From positions 4,526,001 to 4,590,000 of the forward strand of contig BSYQ01000003.1 of assembly GCA_030272585.1 (NCBI GenBank): a DNA stretch of 64,000 nucleotides, given 5' to 3'. The translations under genes were made by a program, and so were the position numbers. A model generated the notes under the pieces. That model was not told the origin of the DNA. It worked only from the letters and a program-made list of their open reading frames with translations, and did not search any database. The DNA is from Bryopsis sp. KO-2023. Lineage: Eukaryota > Chlorophyta > Ulvophyceae > Bryopsidales > Bryopsidaceae. Within the stretch, counting starts at the first letter, position 1, and the number at the start of each line of letters is the position of its first letter. Positions 1 to 13,154 of this stretch are shown piece by piece.

Positions 1-244
1 CACCATGCAGCACACCTTGAGTGATTTTCACCACCTTGCCAACCAAGACGTCGGCGGGGTGGGGTGTGACGATCGTTCTCGCATGGCTGGGCTCCACCAA
101 ACTCCTCAGCGAGGAGGGGACGTACTCAAAGTAACCTTTGGCATCGATCAGAGTAACATCGAAGGTCTTCGATAGAAGTCGCCTGGCGGTGCGCCCAGCA
201 AACCCACCCCCCACGATCACGACCTTTTTCTTGGAATCGGACAT
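1..244 (-). CDS. FSP1/AIFM2-like FAD-dependent NAD(P)H oxidoreductase, 5' part
   Basis: The start codon is at 244-242 on the minus strand and the frame stays open for 81 codons to the window edge, so only the N-terminus is present. Residues 8-17 read VVIVGGGFAG, a dinucleotide-binding GxGxxG loop of the pyridine-nucleotide-disulphide oxidoreductase fold. It is followed by the acidic end of the second beta strand (VTLIDAKGYFEY) and by a P-S-S-L-R-S-L-V-E segment typical of the AIFM2/FSP1 and type-II NADH dehydrogenase group. Family members pass electrons from NAD(P)H to quinones; FSP1 acts at membranes. There is no N-terminal targeting peptide ahead of the Rossmann fold. A type-II NADH dehydrogenase is the alternative. 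The gene faces away from the small membrane-protein gene at 658. Confidence 0.75.
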   Translation of the reverse strand, partial: MSDSKKKVVIVGGGFAGRTARRLLSKTFDVTLIDAKGYFEYVPSSLRSLVEPSHARTIVTPHPADVLVGKVVKITQGVLHG

Positions 245-657
245 TCGACCGGGTCGTTCCAAGTAGGAAATGTGTTTTGTTGTTGTGGTTGATTTTTGCG
301 GTGGAGACTAAAAATATCCTCTCCTCGTTCGCCGAGTCGTAATATTCTCGTCATTTTTACCGACAGGATCAGCAGCCACCTCCAAAACATTGCACAAATC
401 GAGCATCGACATTAGCGCTTGCGTTCGTGCGTGAGGTTTCCTGAACGGCAAAAACGAGAAGGAAAAGCTTGGCGAATTCGACGAAAACTGGGAAGTCCTG
501 GTCTGGGTGAAAAGTTTCCCAGGCTGTTGAGTTGCTGGCTGAGGATTTGGGCATTGGATTGTTCCACACTCCAACATTGAATTTGTCACACCTTTCCGCA
601 AACCCATCCGCTCCCACACCACCACCAGCCGCAACAAAGCCGATCGCCATTACAGGG
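245..657. promoter_or_regulatory. Divergent intergenic region (probable shared promoter)
   Basis: 413 bp separate the start codons of the minus-strand oxidoreductase and the plus-strand small membrane protein. No open frame here looks coding. The position implies promoters for both genes, but no recognisable TATA box or element repeat was seen. Confidence 0.3.
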
Positions 658-837
658 ATGGCGGACCGAACGCACACCATTCCGTTTCTTGATATCGAAC
701 TGCCTATCCCCCTCTACGACTTCGTCGTGGCCACCCTCACCGTCGGCTTGTTTTTACCGGCGGTGGTGATTGCCCATCGACTCTGTTTCGCTCGCCTGAT
801 GCGACTGAGGGGCTACAAAGGCCGAAAGAGAGAGTGA
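658..837 (+). CDS. Small single-pass membrane protein, unrecognised
   Basis: An uninterrupted 59-codon frame starts at the ATG at 658; the same frame is open further upstream but has no better ATG. The protein has a short polar N-terminus, one hydrophobic segment at about residues 23-42 (YDFVVATLTVGLFLPAVVIA) and a very basic tail ending RLRGYKGRKRE. This is the layout of a tail-positive, single-span accessory protein, as in small subunits of organellar complexes. I do not recognise a family. It could also be the first exon of a longer gene, because GTGATT overlaps the stop codon and could act as a donor. Membrane topology is inferred from hydrophobicity only. Confidence 0.4.
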   Translation: MADRTHTIPFLDIELPIPLYDFVVATLTVGLFLPAVVIAHRLCFARLMRLRGYKGRKRE

Positions 838-1692
838 TTGTGACCGCCCAGCGGCGTGTTTTTTCCTCCCCCTCGAATAATACGACCTCAGAAGATGAGG
901 GGTTGCTTGAGGAGGGTGGAAAAATGGCAAACGCTGCAAGAGTTGGTGGGCTGCATGGAGCCAAGTCTTTGGGTGTTGAAAAATGCTCACAGGGAAAGCA
1001 ATTCCAAGAGTTGGGTGGATTTGGGGAAAATCGGGACCACTGGGGCTGAAGGGCCACAGCATCTGAGCAGTCTGGGAGGGAAATTTTGGGATGGTGAGTG
1101 GCTAAGGTGTGTTCTATGAGGATGAAAAGATTGGGGTGTATATTTGGAATGCCGGGGTGGATAACTGGAGCATCGGGGATTCACATGGGCGGGGAAAAGG
1201 GGGGGGGGGGTTGATTTGGGGAAGTTGTGCGTTTCGATACATTCAAGGGCCACATGGGAATATTGAGATTTCAAACATTGATTGTAATAATTGTTATTGT
1301 CATTCTAAAAAATGGCAGTAAAAATTGGTAAAAATTGGACGAAAAAGAATATGAAAATGTGGTCTCCGTGCAAGAGCAATCAAGCTTTTCTGAAAGGACA
1401 ATATGTGCACTTGAGGAGCACTGTGTGGAAATTTGATTTGAGCTGATTCTTCCCTTATTAATCAATGCACAGTGAATTGTGTTTGTTATAGAAATTTTAG
1501 GTGTTGTGGATATATCTTTGATGTTGGGCTTTTCTTAAACCACTGCTGTGGATTGAGTTCATGTCATGGAAACTCACAAGAAATTGCATGCCTCCATTCC
1601 CACATGAGTTCATTGATCTGGCACCTGTATGTGGGGTGCCCTGGGTTCATGCATTTTCTCACCTTCCTGTTTTTTTTTCGGGGTCTCTGTAG
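838..1692. other. Non-coding stretch before the cardiolipin synthase exon
   Basis: No convincing exon was found. The stretch has G-rich runs (1199-1210) and ends in a T-rich tract followed by TAG at 1690-1692, which looks like a splice acceptor. Much of it may therefore be a 5' UTR intron of the cardiolipin synthase gene. Confidence 0.3.
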
Positions 1693-1697
1693 AGAGG

Positions 1698-2728
1698 ATG
1701 CGGAGTCGAATCCAAATTTCATTCAACAGTTTTGCGTTGGATGGGGTCCGATCCTTCTCTGGGAAACCGACCGATCGCAATAAATCCGAAAAAGTAGTCG
1801 ACCATCGTTCGTCGAGCGATCAGTCACACCCACGGGGGGAGGAAGGGGCACAGGATGGACTTGTGAAGTGGTTTTCCAGAGAGCTGATACGAGTTCCGAA
1901 TGCATTGTCATTGAGTAGAATGTTCTCTGGGCCGGTGATTGCACATTGGATCGTTTCAGATCAATGGCTTCTGGCGGTGTCTGGGCTGGCGATAGCTGGG
2001 GTAAGGAAAAATTCAACATTTGGTCATCATCCACAGTCCCATCGACAGAGGCTTTGTGCAGCTGCACTAGTCAAATTGGTTGACTAAAGTGATGGGCAAA
2101 GATCCCTTTAATCAATCAAATGCAGTGTAGTTGTTGTGCGAGGGCTCCACAGTCTGGGAAAACGCTGGTTAGGATTCATCGTTTCATTTTCTTGGATTTT
2201 TTTGGGTGAAATTGTGTCGATGGATTTCTGATCTCTGATCGCTTCTCCCAGGTGACCGATTGGCTCGATGGCTACGTGGCGAAAAGACAAGGGCAGCAGT
2301 CAGTCATAGGATCCTACCTGGACCCTTTGGCAGACAAAGTTTTGATAGGATGTACAGTGGGTGCCTTAGTGTATAGAGGATCCATTCCATTTTGGGTGGC
2401 TGGGACGGTCGTGGCTAGAGACCTTTTTCTGGTGGCTGGAACAATGATTCATCATTCCAGGCAGTCGAGAGGGGTCGGGTGGGATTTGCTGAGATACATT
2501 CGTAAATCAGAGGGCACCAAATCGGGCCTTGTCCAACCGATGTTCATCAGCAAAATAAACACGGTGGTGCAACTCGGTTTGGTGGCTGGGTGCATCGGTC
2601 AGGGTTGGCTGGGGTGGCCTGGGGATGCGGAGGTTTTAGTTTTGTCGGGATTGACTGTCACCAGCACGTTGATTTCTTGGGGGGCATATGTGCGGGGCTA
2701 TTTTGTGGGAAGGAGGGCCATACCATAG
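1698..2728 (+). CDS. Cardiolipin synthase (CRLS1-type CDP-alcohol phosphatidyltransferase)
   Basis: Exons 1698-2000 and 2252-2728 join in phase 0 to give 259 aa. The junction creates the CDP-alcohol phosphotransferase signature: TDWLDGYVAKRQ, then G and LDPLADK, that is D-x2-DG-x2-A(K)-...-G-x3-D-x3-D. The usual Arg after the Ala is Lys here. Later blocks (VARDLFLVAGT, MFISKINTVVQL) match the eukaryotic mitochondrial CRLS1 pattern, so it should condense CDP-diacylglycerol with phosphatidylglycerol at the inner membrane. The first ATG after the acceptor at 1692 opens a basic, acid-poor N-terminus (MRSRIQISFNSFALDG) that suits a mitochondrial presequence. Further upstream coding exons cannot be excluded. 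Four or five hydrophobic segments follow the active site. Plastid phosphatidylglycerophosphate synthase is the related alternative, but the LDPLADK and FISKxNT blocks favour cardiolipin synthase. Confidence 0.85.
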
Positions 2729-3408
2729 TAGAAGGGGGGGGGGGGGGTTATGAGAGTAGTGTGTAACGAAATCTGTGAGGAGACCCTGTTTGTTGGCCAG
2801 ACAGGTGCTGCAAAGAAAATTGGATTACCAACGGTTTTATCACAAAGGAGTGTTGAAGCTCGCATCCACACAACACTCGGCAGTCTTTTTGAATACTTTT
2901 TTCTCAAGTGGTAACCCTTAACCTTGCCGCAGTGGCAGAGAATTCTGGTGCGCAGAGTTCATAAACATACAACAAGCAAATATTTCATCCAATATATATT
3001 CGTATATCTGTGTCCAACAGTTCTCAGTGTTGAGAACAGTTTTCCTTTGAACGTTGGAAATGTAGTTACCCCTCAAGAAAGACAGAGCATTGCGCTTCCC
3101 CAGCGAGTGCCCCGATCAGGTTGCCCAGAAGCCGCCCGTCAATGCTTTTGGAACAGGATGAGGGCTTCATGTTGGGGCGGCGGGATGACGACGGCAGAGA
3201 ACTCCCTCGTGTGGTTCCCACGCTGTCACGTCTTCGATTGGTACTTGCAGGAAAGTCATCTGGGGTGGTGGGTTGTGTATGGGTGTTCACCAATCCCATA
3301 ACCCCTCTCGCCCGTTCCCTTTTGCTACGAATGCATTCATGCCAGTGAAATAGAGCACAGTTCAACTAGCGTTCGCCGAACCGATTCATACCGCGTCGAC
3401 GTCTCGCA
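2729..3408. other. Intergenic region upstream of the ABCG gene
   Basis: This holds the 3' flank of cardiolipin synthase, including a G-run at 2737-2748, and the 5' flank of the ABCG gene. The open frames here are short and show no coding pattern. Confidence 0.3.
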
Positions 3409-6400
3409 ATGGGGTCTGCGATCAGGCCGGCGGCGTGGTGTCTGGCTGGCATCCTGCTGTTGGGTTTACTATCTCCTTTTGGGTTTGTGGAAGCGTTCTT
3501 TGGAGGGGAGTCTGCGGAAGCGATCCTCGTCGATTGCAGCACTCCGTTCTATATCAACCCTGATGCGTCGAAATTTCAACTGTCTGGGTTCATCGACGAG
3601 CCGGAAACGAGCGTCTTGGAAGCGATCTCTGACAGCATCGGGGCGTTGGGGTCTTTCGAGCTTTCTTACAGCGGGGAGAATGTGTGCCCGCAAACGGCGG
3701 CGGATATTTACGAATTGCTTCTGACGGCGGATCACAACGTGTCGATCGTGACGGCGAAAAGCATCGAGATATATCCCGAGCTCCTGCTGGCGAAATCGGG
3801 CCTGGCGGAGGAATACCTGCGAATCGGCCAGCCCAAGGTGTCTCTGACCAATTCCACCGTCAAAGTTTCAGCCAATGTAGAGGACACGATCGCTTCTCTG
3901 GAGGTGAATCTTCGCATGGCGGTCGAACATGCCCAAGCTTATGTTGGGCCCCCCACTCCAGAGGAGGCAAATTTTACAGCGAAAGGGGGAATCTCAGAGA
4001 GGGACCTCACAGTTTCGGGAGTTCTGTCAGTTGAGGTGGGTCAATTCAGCCTTGATTGGAAGTGAAGTACAATTCTGGAATTGGAATTTCAAAAATGCCA
4101 GTTCCATTATCAAAATTGACTGATAAAAAGACAAAAAAAGGATAAAAAACATGGAATAATTCCCTTGGGGGTGTGTGTGTTTCTATTGAATATCTGCAGA
4201 ACAGCACCCTTTCTTTTCGATTGGCGGATGTTGTCATGGACATGGAAGTTGCTGGTCCTGCATTGGATTCAAACTTCACCAAGTTCTCAGCAACCACCAA
4301 GCTGAAGGGGGAAATAATTTCAAAGGTAGGCCCATCCATCCTCAACAAAAAACAGAAATAACGAATTGGAATTATCACAAAATCCAAACACAAACGACCA
4401 TCAGCTTCTTACAGAAAGCCACTTGACTGAGAAAAGAGAGAATCCAATATCTTCATTACAGGCCACATGCCTTTATTTATCCATATTTGGCAATTAAAAC
4501 TTTTTGGCCGCAGACAACAGAATACAATGAACCCATGAGTTCATTGTTGATCAACTCTGAAAGGTGTGAAAAATTGAGCGTCACTTTTCCAACCACTTTT
4601 TATTTGTTTCGATTGCAGGCTGTAGTGGGTTGCTTTCCGGACTGCGGGGCAAATGGTCACGGAAAATGTGGATTGAAAGATGAAGGAGGTTTCACATGTC
4701 TTTGCGAATGTGGTTGGGTTGGTGAGTGTCAATGCACCCCCATGGAAAATCAAACATAAACCAGTAAAACTTCTACTTTTTATTTTATTTTATTTATCCA
4801 TATTGTTGACCAAAATACAGATATATGCATATCTGTGCATTTATGTATTTTATTTTCATTTTATTGAAGTGCAGCCAGCTTTTATTGGGATCAATTTTGC
4901 ATGGATTTCATCTGAAAAATACAACTAATTCGACTGAGTCATGTTTCAGGTGCCAATTGCGATGAGCCAAAAGGATTTTGCCCAAAATTTTCCGACCTTT
5001 TCGTTGAGCCCGAAGGTATCTTGCCCTGTTCCATGCTCCACCCTCATTTCAGCAAAAAAAACAATCCCTTAATAATCTTTCCTCCTGTATTCATTAACCT
5101 GAATCCAAAGTACGCCGTCCTTGCCTTTCAAGTTTTTGTAACTGACAATCACAGTCTGTGAGAAAATGGGCGAATGTGTGAATTTTAACTTGTCTTTTTG
5201 ATTTGCAGGAACCTGCGAGGGTAGAACCCAGCAAGATCCAACCACCAGGGAATGCACTCGTTGCGTCGATGGTTGGAAAGGGGAGGCCTGTGAGGGTTGC
5301 GAATCCGATCAAGCGTGCAACGTAAGCCTGAAAGGGGAGTTGAGTTGTTGCGTTTCTTTCTTTCTCAGAAGGCACCATGAAAAAACTGAAGTAAAATGAA
5401 AAATCTGCAGCTAAAGTACCTCTTTTTTTTGTTAAGTTTGTTTAGGGAGTTGAGATTTTGGGCTGGTTGTATGTATGACATGATCGTTGATCTGATTGCT
5501 GCAGGCGTTTTGGGAGGACAGCAACATGATGTGCAAAAAGGATGCCACGTTTTTCAACCAAACCCAGCTGAAGACTTACTCATGCGATTTCAGAGGGAGC
5601 CCTTACCAAAACTTGATCGGCGATACCATTGTTTTGAAGTGCAACATCACTGGACCAGAAAAAGACGCAGGTACTATCTTGCTGTTTTGTTCTTCTCCTT
5701 TTTCCCACCCTTCATCTACTCATGTTTTGCAACAAAACCCCCCCCTCCAAAAAAAAAAAAACTTTTTATGTGTTCTGGAGTTAATTTCTGTCGTGCTGGG
5801 GATCGGCGGTATCCAAGGCTGTGTCAAAATATTTGAAGAAACTAGCAGCAGGAAATTTCTTCACCATGGGGGGGAGATAAAATCCTTTAAAGTAGTTATA
5901 TTTCTGGCCCCGACAAAATAAAAAAAAGGCAGTCATGCCCATCAAAAAGCCCCAAAACTGATTTTCGTGCGGGATGCACTAGCTCTACTTTCTGTAAATG
6001 TCAGCATTTATCTTCGATGGAAGTATTGACAATGTCAAAAATTGAAAAAGCTGTTCGTCTTTTTTTTTCTTAAAGAATTGCCGAAAGTTGGGGCCATCGA
6101 GGATGTGATTGAGGAAGGGCCATGGTGCGAACTCGAACTCACTTGGGAGGCCAGGACGCCCGTACGCTGCATAGCTGTTGACTGCGATTTCAAACTCAAC
6201 ACTGGGGTGGCCTATTGCAAAAGGGGCGTCTGCGAATGCAACGGCATCGGTGGAAAATGCACAGGTAAGAAAAGGGGGGGGGGGACTTTTTTTCGTAAAA
6301 TTTCAAACATTCAAGGTGATAAGAAGTTAGGTTGGCTCGAAAAAAAACGGAAAAGAAAGAAAGAAAGAAAAAGAAACCTTATCAGTCGTGTATGTTTTTG

Positions 6401-9400
6401 GGCTGAACTGCAGGTCAAGCAGGAGAACTTTTTGGCAATGGTGTGGAAGACATAGATTTGGCATGCACCCCGCGTGCCGAAGATGATTTTTCTCAGTGTG
6501 ATTTGACGTTTGGAAGCATAGCTGGAGTGACGCTATCTTCGCCATGTTACGTTTCGGAGTGCTTGGATCCCGATTCCCCGATTACCATCGGAAATGGTGA
6601 GATATTTATATTATCCTTTTTCTGTCAAATTGTTTATACATCGGGAAGCACTTCTATTATCACACCAAGTCAAAGTCCAAGAAAATTATTTCTGACAATA
6701 GCACGGGACGTTCTCATGCAAATCCCCTCCCCCCTCAAAAAAAAAAAAAGGAACAAAGCAAGGTGAGTAAAAAATCAAACACACAAACAGAACGAAAATG
6801 GATAAGATATGAGAGTGCGGGTGTTTTTCTTCTTCTTGATACATGCAGATTTTGACGATGGCGGTGGGTTTAATTGGGAGCTCATTGTGCTGGGTGTTCC
6901 CTTGTTCTTCTCTGTCGCCATTGGACTGTGTGTGAGCATCCCTGGATGGTCTTTCCACTGTCAAATCAACAAGCCTCCTGGTGAGCTCAAATATGGAGGG
7001 GCAGGGATGCAGTTCGAAGCGCCATCAGCCTCGTCAGAAATTAGGTAATCAGATCTTCAGTCAATGACACTCCGTTTTCTTCCTGACTGTCTCTTGTTTC
7101 AATTATTCAAGAGTTGGACTTTATTTTGGCATTTTTTGGCAATTTTTGGGGGGTTTTTTTTACAGAGAGAAAATCTTTATTTTTTGTTGTTTGTAGGTTC
7201 ACCAATGTGACTTGCAGTGTGCCCAAAAGAAAGACGGCTGAAGAAAAAAGGGAGGAAGGCGGAGTTCTTAGGAGATTGTAAGTGACAATTTAAGAAAATG
7301 TGTCGATTAGACAAGAAAAATGTGGCACCTCATGGAAGGAGGTGCAATCAATGATACTTATCCAGCAGCACGTGTTTCATTTTTCTTTTTTTATCCCCTT
7401 CAATTGGTTTAAGAAAATTCTGTTTTTTTTTCCAAGCTGAAAAATTATGTTTTTTTGTCTAAGCTTGGAAGGAATACCCCTTGAAAAGTGATTGCTTCAT
7501 TTTTTCCATGTTTCCAAGATTCGATAATAAAATATCGTTTTCTGAATGCGTCTGGCCTCTTTTTTTTGTGTAGATCTGCAATGACTAATTTCACCGATGA
7601 CATGGAGGATACCGAAAAATTGAGGAATCCGCTTCCGCAGCTGAAAGGACTGACCCACGAAGTTTTAGAAATGTTGAAACCACCCAGAAGGGGCTACAAG
7701 TCGGTGTTACAGGTGATTCGTTTTTTATTTATGTTTTATTTGTCAACTCTGGACCTTCTGGAATCCCTCGTCGCTTTCCCTGGAACTTTCCGAATTGAGC
7801 TACCTCATTTTGTCCCCCTCCCTTTGTTAATAGTGTAAAAGACAATTTCCACAGCTTTTTTTTTGGCATATTTAAATATAACAATTCAAATATTTTACCT
7901 CTTTTAGCATAATTGACAGATGTAGAAAGAAAAAAAACAAAAAACTTCGGAAGGTAATGAAAATGCTGACCGGGTTGGGTGAACCTATCAGGACATCAGC
8001 TGCTCATTTAAGACTGGGGAAATGGTTGGCATCATGGGTCCGTCCGGCTCCGGGAAATCAACGTTTCTTTCCGTGCTTTCTGGAATGTCGCTGTTTGGGG
8101 ATTCGCAAAGGCTGGTCAAAGGGAGGATCACAGTGAATGGAAAGAAGAGGGGATCCTGGATCAGAAAGCTGTGTGCTTTCGTCCCACAAGAGGACAATAT
8201 TTTGGCCATGCTGACCGTGAGGGAATGCTTGATGTATTCTGCAATCCTTCGACTGCCGATCACCACAAGCATGGACACGGTCAGCATTTTTTTTCTTCGA
8301 AAAAATGCTTTTGAGTGTTCTGTTTCCTGAATCGAGCAATTGCTGTCGCTGACTCAAAAATCCTGTGACAGATTTGGTTGGTTTGTAATTTTGATGTTAG
8401 ATTTTGGCTTTTCTGAATTTTGATTTATACTTTTGTACAATTGCTATTTTTTGTTTTTGTTTTTGCATTTCATTTTTGGTTTTAGATTTTAGAATTTTTA
8501 TTTTTATCAGGGTAGACACAACTGTTTTTGTTTTTTTTTTGCTATTTATTTTTTAAAGACTTTTAATTTTAGATTTTCAAGTTGATTTTTTAATGTTTTC
8601 CTATAACACTGATGCATATTCTGATTGTGAGCAGATTTTCCACCGAGTCTTCAGTGTGCTTTCCGAACTGAACTTGGAGCGGGTGGCCGACTGTCAAGTG
8701 GGTGGAGTTCGAGGCATCAGGGGAATCAGCGGTGGCGAAAAAAGAAGGGTCACCATCGGAATGGAAATGGTCACCCGGCCCACCATCATTCTCATGGATG
8801 AGCCCACCTCGGGCCTGGACAGCCACACAGCCCTCAGTCTGACCCAGATGCTGAAAGTCATCAGCGAACATGGCAGACTCGTGATGCTGTCCATGCATCA
8901 GCCTTCGCCGGTACTGGGAAAATCTTTTTTTTTTTTGATGAAATCTGGCTGAACAAAAAGGCAAAAAAAAATGCTTTCGATATTTAAAACACAGAAAGGT
9001 TGCTTCTAAAATTTCTTAATTCTCTTTCTGACCATGCAGGCGATGTTCAACATGCTGGACAAGGTACTGTTGCTGGCTTATGGATTTCCGATTTTCAATG
9101 GACCCCCCTCGGAAGTCGATGCTTTCTTCAAAAGCTATGGCCGTCCGGTGCCCAGAGGAATCAACCCAGCGGAGCATATGCTCGCGGTGGTGTCCCACCC
9201 CGAAAGCTTGGTTGCTCTTCTGAACGGAATTTTCATTCCAAAATTGAAATCTCAGGAGGAAGGCACCGCCAGTGGTGGTGGGAATCTTAGAAGGGCGGGG
9301 GATTCCATCATTTTGGAAGGAGAGTTGAGTGCAGCCGTTTCCACCGACATGCAAAATCTGAACTTTTTCGGTCGAACGATGAGACGTTGGCGAAAGACAA

Positions 9401-11741
9401 AAATGCACTTGCAGGTGAATGAAATGGTTCTTTTTTTTCCCTTCACTGGAACAAGAATGGATGCATAAGAGCCCCTTCATAAACAGGGGTGGTTCATACC
9501 ATTAGTCATCATCAGCCCAAAATGCATGCACTTGATCGCCGCAAAAAGAAATGTATTTAATGGATCCTGTAGTTTTTCGAGGTCTTGCTGACGGTTGCGT
9601 TGCATGTGGGTGGTTTTTGTAAGGTCGCTTTCTGGAGGGGTTTTGTCGACATCGTGAGGAACCCTGTGCTACTGTTGGCTCATTGGTTGATGGCAGTCGT
9701 GATGGGACTCGGCCTGGGATTCATTTTCTACGATGTCCAGAAAGACTTTGCTGGTATGGTTGGTCCACAACTGTTTCTGTTTCATGATTTCTAAAACAGA
9801 GAGCTGAACCTCCCCGGTTGGAATACACCCACCCTTCCCCTCATACAACAAAAATGCTATCAATCCTTCCATTCATTTTTTAGTTTATTTTTTCTTTTTT
9901 TTGACCTGATGTGAGGCAACCGGACCGGCGGTGAGTTTTTTGCTTAAACGGTGTTTTGGGGATGTTTTTTTCTGTCCAGGTGCTCAAAATCGGTTGGGTG
10001 GATTTTTCTTCTTCCTGGCATTTCTGGCTTTCACCTCTTCGACGACGGTGGACGTCGTGCATGCAGAAAGGAGTGTGGTTCTGAGGGAAGTGAAGGCCGG
10101 CTACTACAGTCCGTTCGTTTATTTGCTTTCGAAAATAATTCTGGACACCTTGCTGCTCAGGGCCATCCCCGCGATCTTGCTAGGAATTCCGTTCTACATG
10201 CTGATGGGTCTGGAGGTATGCCACTCTTCAATCTTTATTCTATTGAAATAAAAGTCACAGATTGGCAGTCTTTCACCCTTTTTTGTTTAAATTCACGATG
10301 TACAGAAATTTGCCTGTTAACTTTGAAGATACGTCGATTTTTGTCAGTAAATCAGGACTCGATGAAAAAAAAGTGTTCAGGGGTTAGGGGAAAAAGTATT
10401 GAAATAACTTTTGGAAGGTTTGTGGACACGGCACTAAACTATAAAATCTAAGACTGGTGTAACAGTTCGCTACATATGAATTGTCGTTTTTGACTAATAG
10501 GTTTTTTCTTTGTTGTCTGTTAAAACAATACTCCGTATAGAACCTGTCAGATTCTTTTTTTTTGTATTTTATATTTTATTTTATATTCATTTCTTCCTGA
10601 GCTAGAACTTTCCACTTGCGCCATTCTTGTTTTTTCTACGATGCATTTTTCAATATCATTCGATATCATTTCCTTTTTTTTTATTTTTTTTCCAAACTTG
10701 CAGCAAGACACCACCAAGTTCTTCATATTCCTGTTTTCGGCTTGCACCTTCAACATGATCGTTGGGGCCTTTGCGATGGTGTTGACAATTCTTATCATGA
10801 ATTCGGGGGCGGCCGCGCTTGTGATCAACATCGCTATTTTGGTCAGTCTGCTGTTCGCCAATTTCCCTGCAAACTCGGAAACCATTCCTGTGGCGCTCAA
10901 ATGGATAAACCATCTTTCGGTGATCGGCTACGGATTGAGGATCATGACGATCAACGAAATCGAGGGATCGTCCTTCGTGATCGATGTAAGCGGCTCATGG
11001 GCAAAAAAAAAATTCAAAAAAATAACGTACACTTTCTATAATGTGTGTGGGGGAAAAAGTTGGGGTGTGTGTGTTTGCAATGTGAGTTCCTGCAGTCAAA
11101 CAAACTTGAGTTTAGGATTTCTCATTTCAAACTGACACATCCCAACTTTTTCTGCTTTACAATGGTAAAGTATAACCCAATATATCATGGAAAAAAAGAT
11201 AATATGACATTATTCGATGTGTAATAAAAATTATCTTTTGCCAATATAGACGTTCTTCAATTTTCGTTCCTTTTGTGGGTTTTTTTCGGGTCGGGGCTGG
11301 GGGATGATGCATGGGTGGGTGTTTCAAAAAAGGGGGAAACTACATCGGGCGGGCAAACTGATGGTGGTTGGTTTGGTACAGGCTGGTGGCGGAACTCCGA
11401 AAGTCACTTTGGGCGGAGAAGCCATCCTGCACGTTTTAGGCTTCGAAAAGGATCGATTCGAGGTGGATGTCATCGTAATGATGTCCCTTTTTTTCGGGGC
11501 AGTCATCATGGTGATGATGTCCGTTTGGTTTCGGACCAAACTGGATTCCATCTCCAGGCTGAAATACAAGGTGCAGTACGCCCGTCAGAAGCGAGCGTTC
11601 CTCAAAAGCAAGGCGGCTACCTTTCAAAACACCATGCAGAGTGGAAAGCTGCCCGAATCTTGTTGTCAGCAAATTTCCAATGCTCATGATGAAACGGTCA
11701 CAGCCACTCACAGGCGATGGGATTCTCTTGAGATGATGTAA
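3409..11741 (+). CDS. ABCG half-transporter with long Cys-rich (EGF-like) ectodomain
   Basis: Eighteen exons join in consistent phase: 3409-4035, 4200-4325, 4619-4721, 4950-5015, 5209-5321, 5505-5670, 6076-6264, 6414-6596, 6849-7044, 7197-7277, 7574-7712, 7992-8279, 8635-8910, 9040-9414, 9582-9753, 9980-10215, 10704-10985 and 11382-11741, giving 1325 aa. A signal peptide (LAGILLLGLLSPFGFVEAF) leads a roughly 500-residue secreted region with an EGF-like Cys cluster (CGANGHGKCG...CLCECGWVGANC). A membrane span follows at about 534-556. The ABC domain has Walker A GPSGSGKS (679-686), signature ISGGEKRR (790-797), Walker B IILMDEP and an MHQPS H-loop. A six-span ABC2 membrane domain ends the protein. 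This nucleotide-domain-first order defines the ABCG (white/WBC) family. Plants have ABCG members with a similar Cys-rich lead, of the ABCG24/28 kind. As a half-transporter it should dimerise to export lipids or other hydrophobic cargo; the cargo cannot be read from sequence. Confidence 0.9.
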
Positions 11742-13154
11742 TAGTTTCTGGTTTCTGGGGGTGGGGGAGGGGTATATATATAGAAGGGGTTACTCTTACA
11801 CTGTAGCAGGAACGAGGACGGGGATTTACCTGCAGGGTATATTTTATATATATATATCGATATGTGCATTTCAACATGCAGACGAAACAATCTAAATTTA
11901 GAAAAAAAGAAAAAATATGTGGGTAGTTTGGGTTGGGTGTTTCATTTCCAAAGTTCTGTTACTTTCGAAAGTTTTACAGAAACGGATGGGAATTAATTAA
12001 AAGGTGGGAAAAAAACATTGAAAAACAAGGGGAAAAAAATCGATCAGAGGTCATATTGAATATTTGATGTCTCGTCATGCTTTATCATGCTGGAGGGGGG
12101 GGGGAAATGGTAACAAAAAAAAGGAGTGAGGAATTTCATGTCACATTTACATTTGTTCCCACCATGTAAAATCTCTCTAGTTGATTTTGGCTGTGACAAT
12201 CAAGCCCTCAGTTCTGTGAAAGTCAAGAATAAGACATGGTTTTGATTCGTTTTTTTTTTTTTTGTGGTTGGATTGAGCAAGACAAGCATTGAGGTCTTTG
12301 CAGGTTGTATTAATCATTTCTGTTGTTTGAAGAACAGAAAGGGTGGTGGGGAGAGGGGTGCATTCATTCTGGTCAGATTTTCAGAAAAGCACTTTCTCTG
12401 TTGTGTTTTATTCATGCATGGTCAAGGAGTGCACTCCTCTGAAAATGAAAGACTAGCTTTCTGTTTGACTTTTGGGCTGAAGTTTCGTTTCGTTTCAATT
12501 ACTTTGGGGGGATATGAGAGACTTCTTGACTTGGGGAAAAAATGGACGAAGATACAAAAAGGTGCAAATTTGTTTTATTTGTAACAGTAAATTGACCTGT
12601 TGTCAGTTCTGCATTATTGTGAAGTGAAGAAGCACTGGTGATTTTCATCTGCCAGAAAAAAGTTGTATGTACCCATGCCCAGAAAAAAACATTCCTATTC
12701 ATGCAAAACCACTTCAGATATTTTTTTCAAATTCACAACAATATTCAACCATTGGCTGAGCCCATAAGGCGGACCAGGAACAACACCCTCCACACATGAA
12801 GGGTATAATACCCCACATTCTGTTTACATTGAACAAAAATTCTGTACAAGAGCATTGCTGGAACTCGTTTCATACGTTCTAGATATACAGACAAAAAGGA
12901 ATCAAAAGACCAACACAATTCTTTTTTTAATGCTTTTTTTTTTGCTTTTTTTTTTTCTCTTCAAGTTCTGCAACACTGTTCTTCATAAATATAAACGCTA
13001 GCCTCCGTACGGGCTTTCTGTCTCCTAATCACAAGTCGTAGGCAGGGGCATTCCATTCCTGGCCGATTGCCTCGAATGACCCACACAATTCCACACATTC
13101 GTTGATGGTTTGGAGACTCAAAAGCAGTGAACATGTGGACCCAGTCGCTTTTCC
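11742..13154. other. Intergenic region between convergent ABCG and B12D-like genes
   Basis: About 1.4 kb of AT-rich sequence with T and A homopolymers (for example 12248-12262) and an AT dinucleotide patch at 11846-11858. It lies downstream of both neighbouring genes and no coding exon was recognised. Confidence 0.3.

Noticed and set aside
4514-4563. Possible extra exon in the ABCG gene
   Set aside because: It has an acceptor-like CAG and an open frame, but its donor phase does not fit the next exon. Joining 4325 directly to 4619 keeps phase 0.
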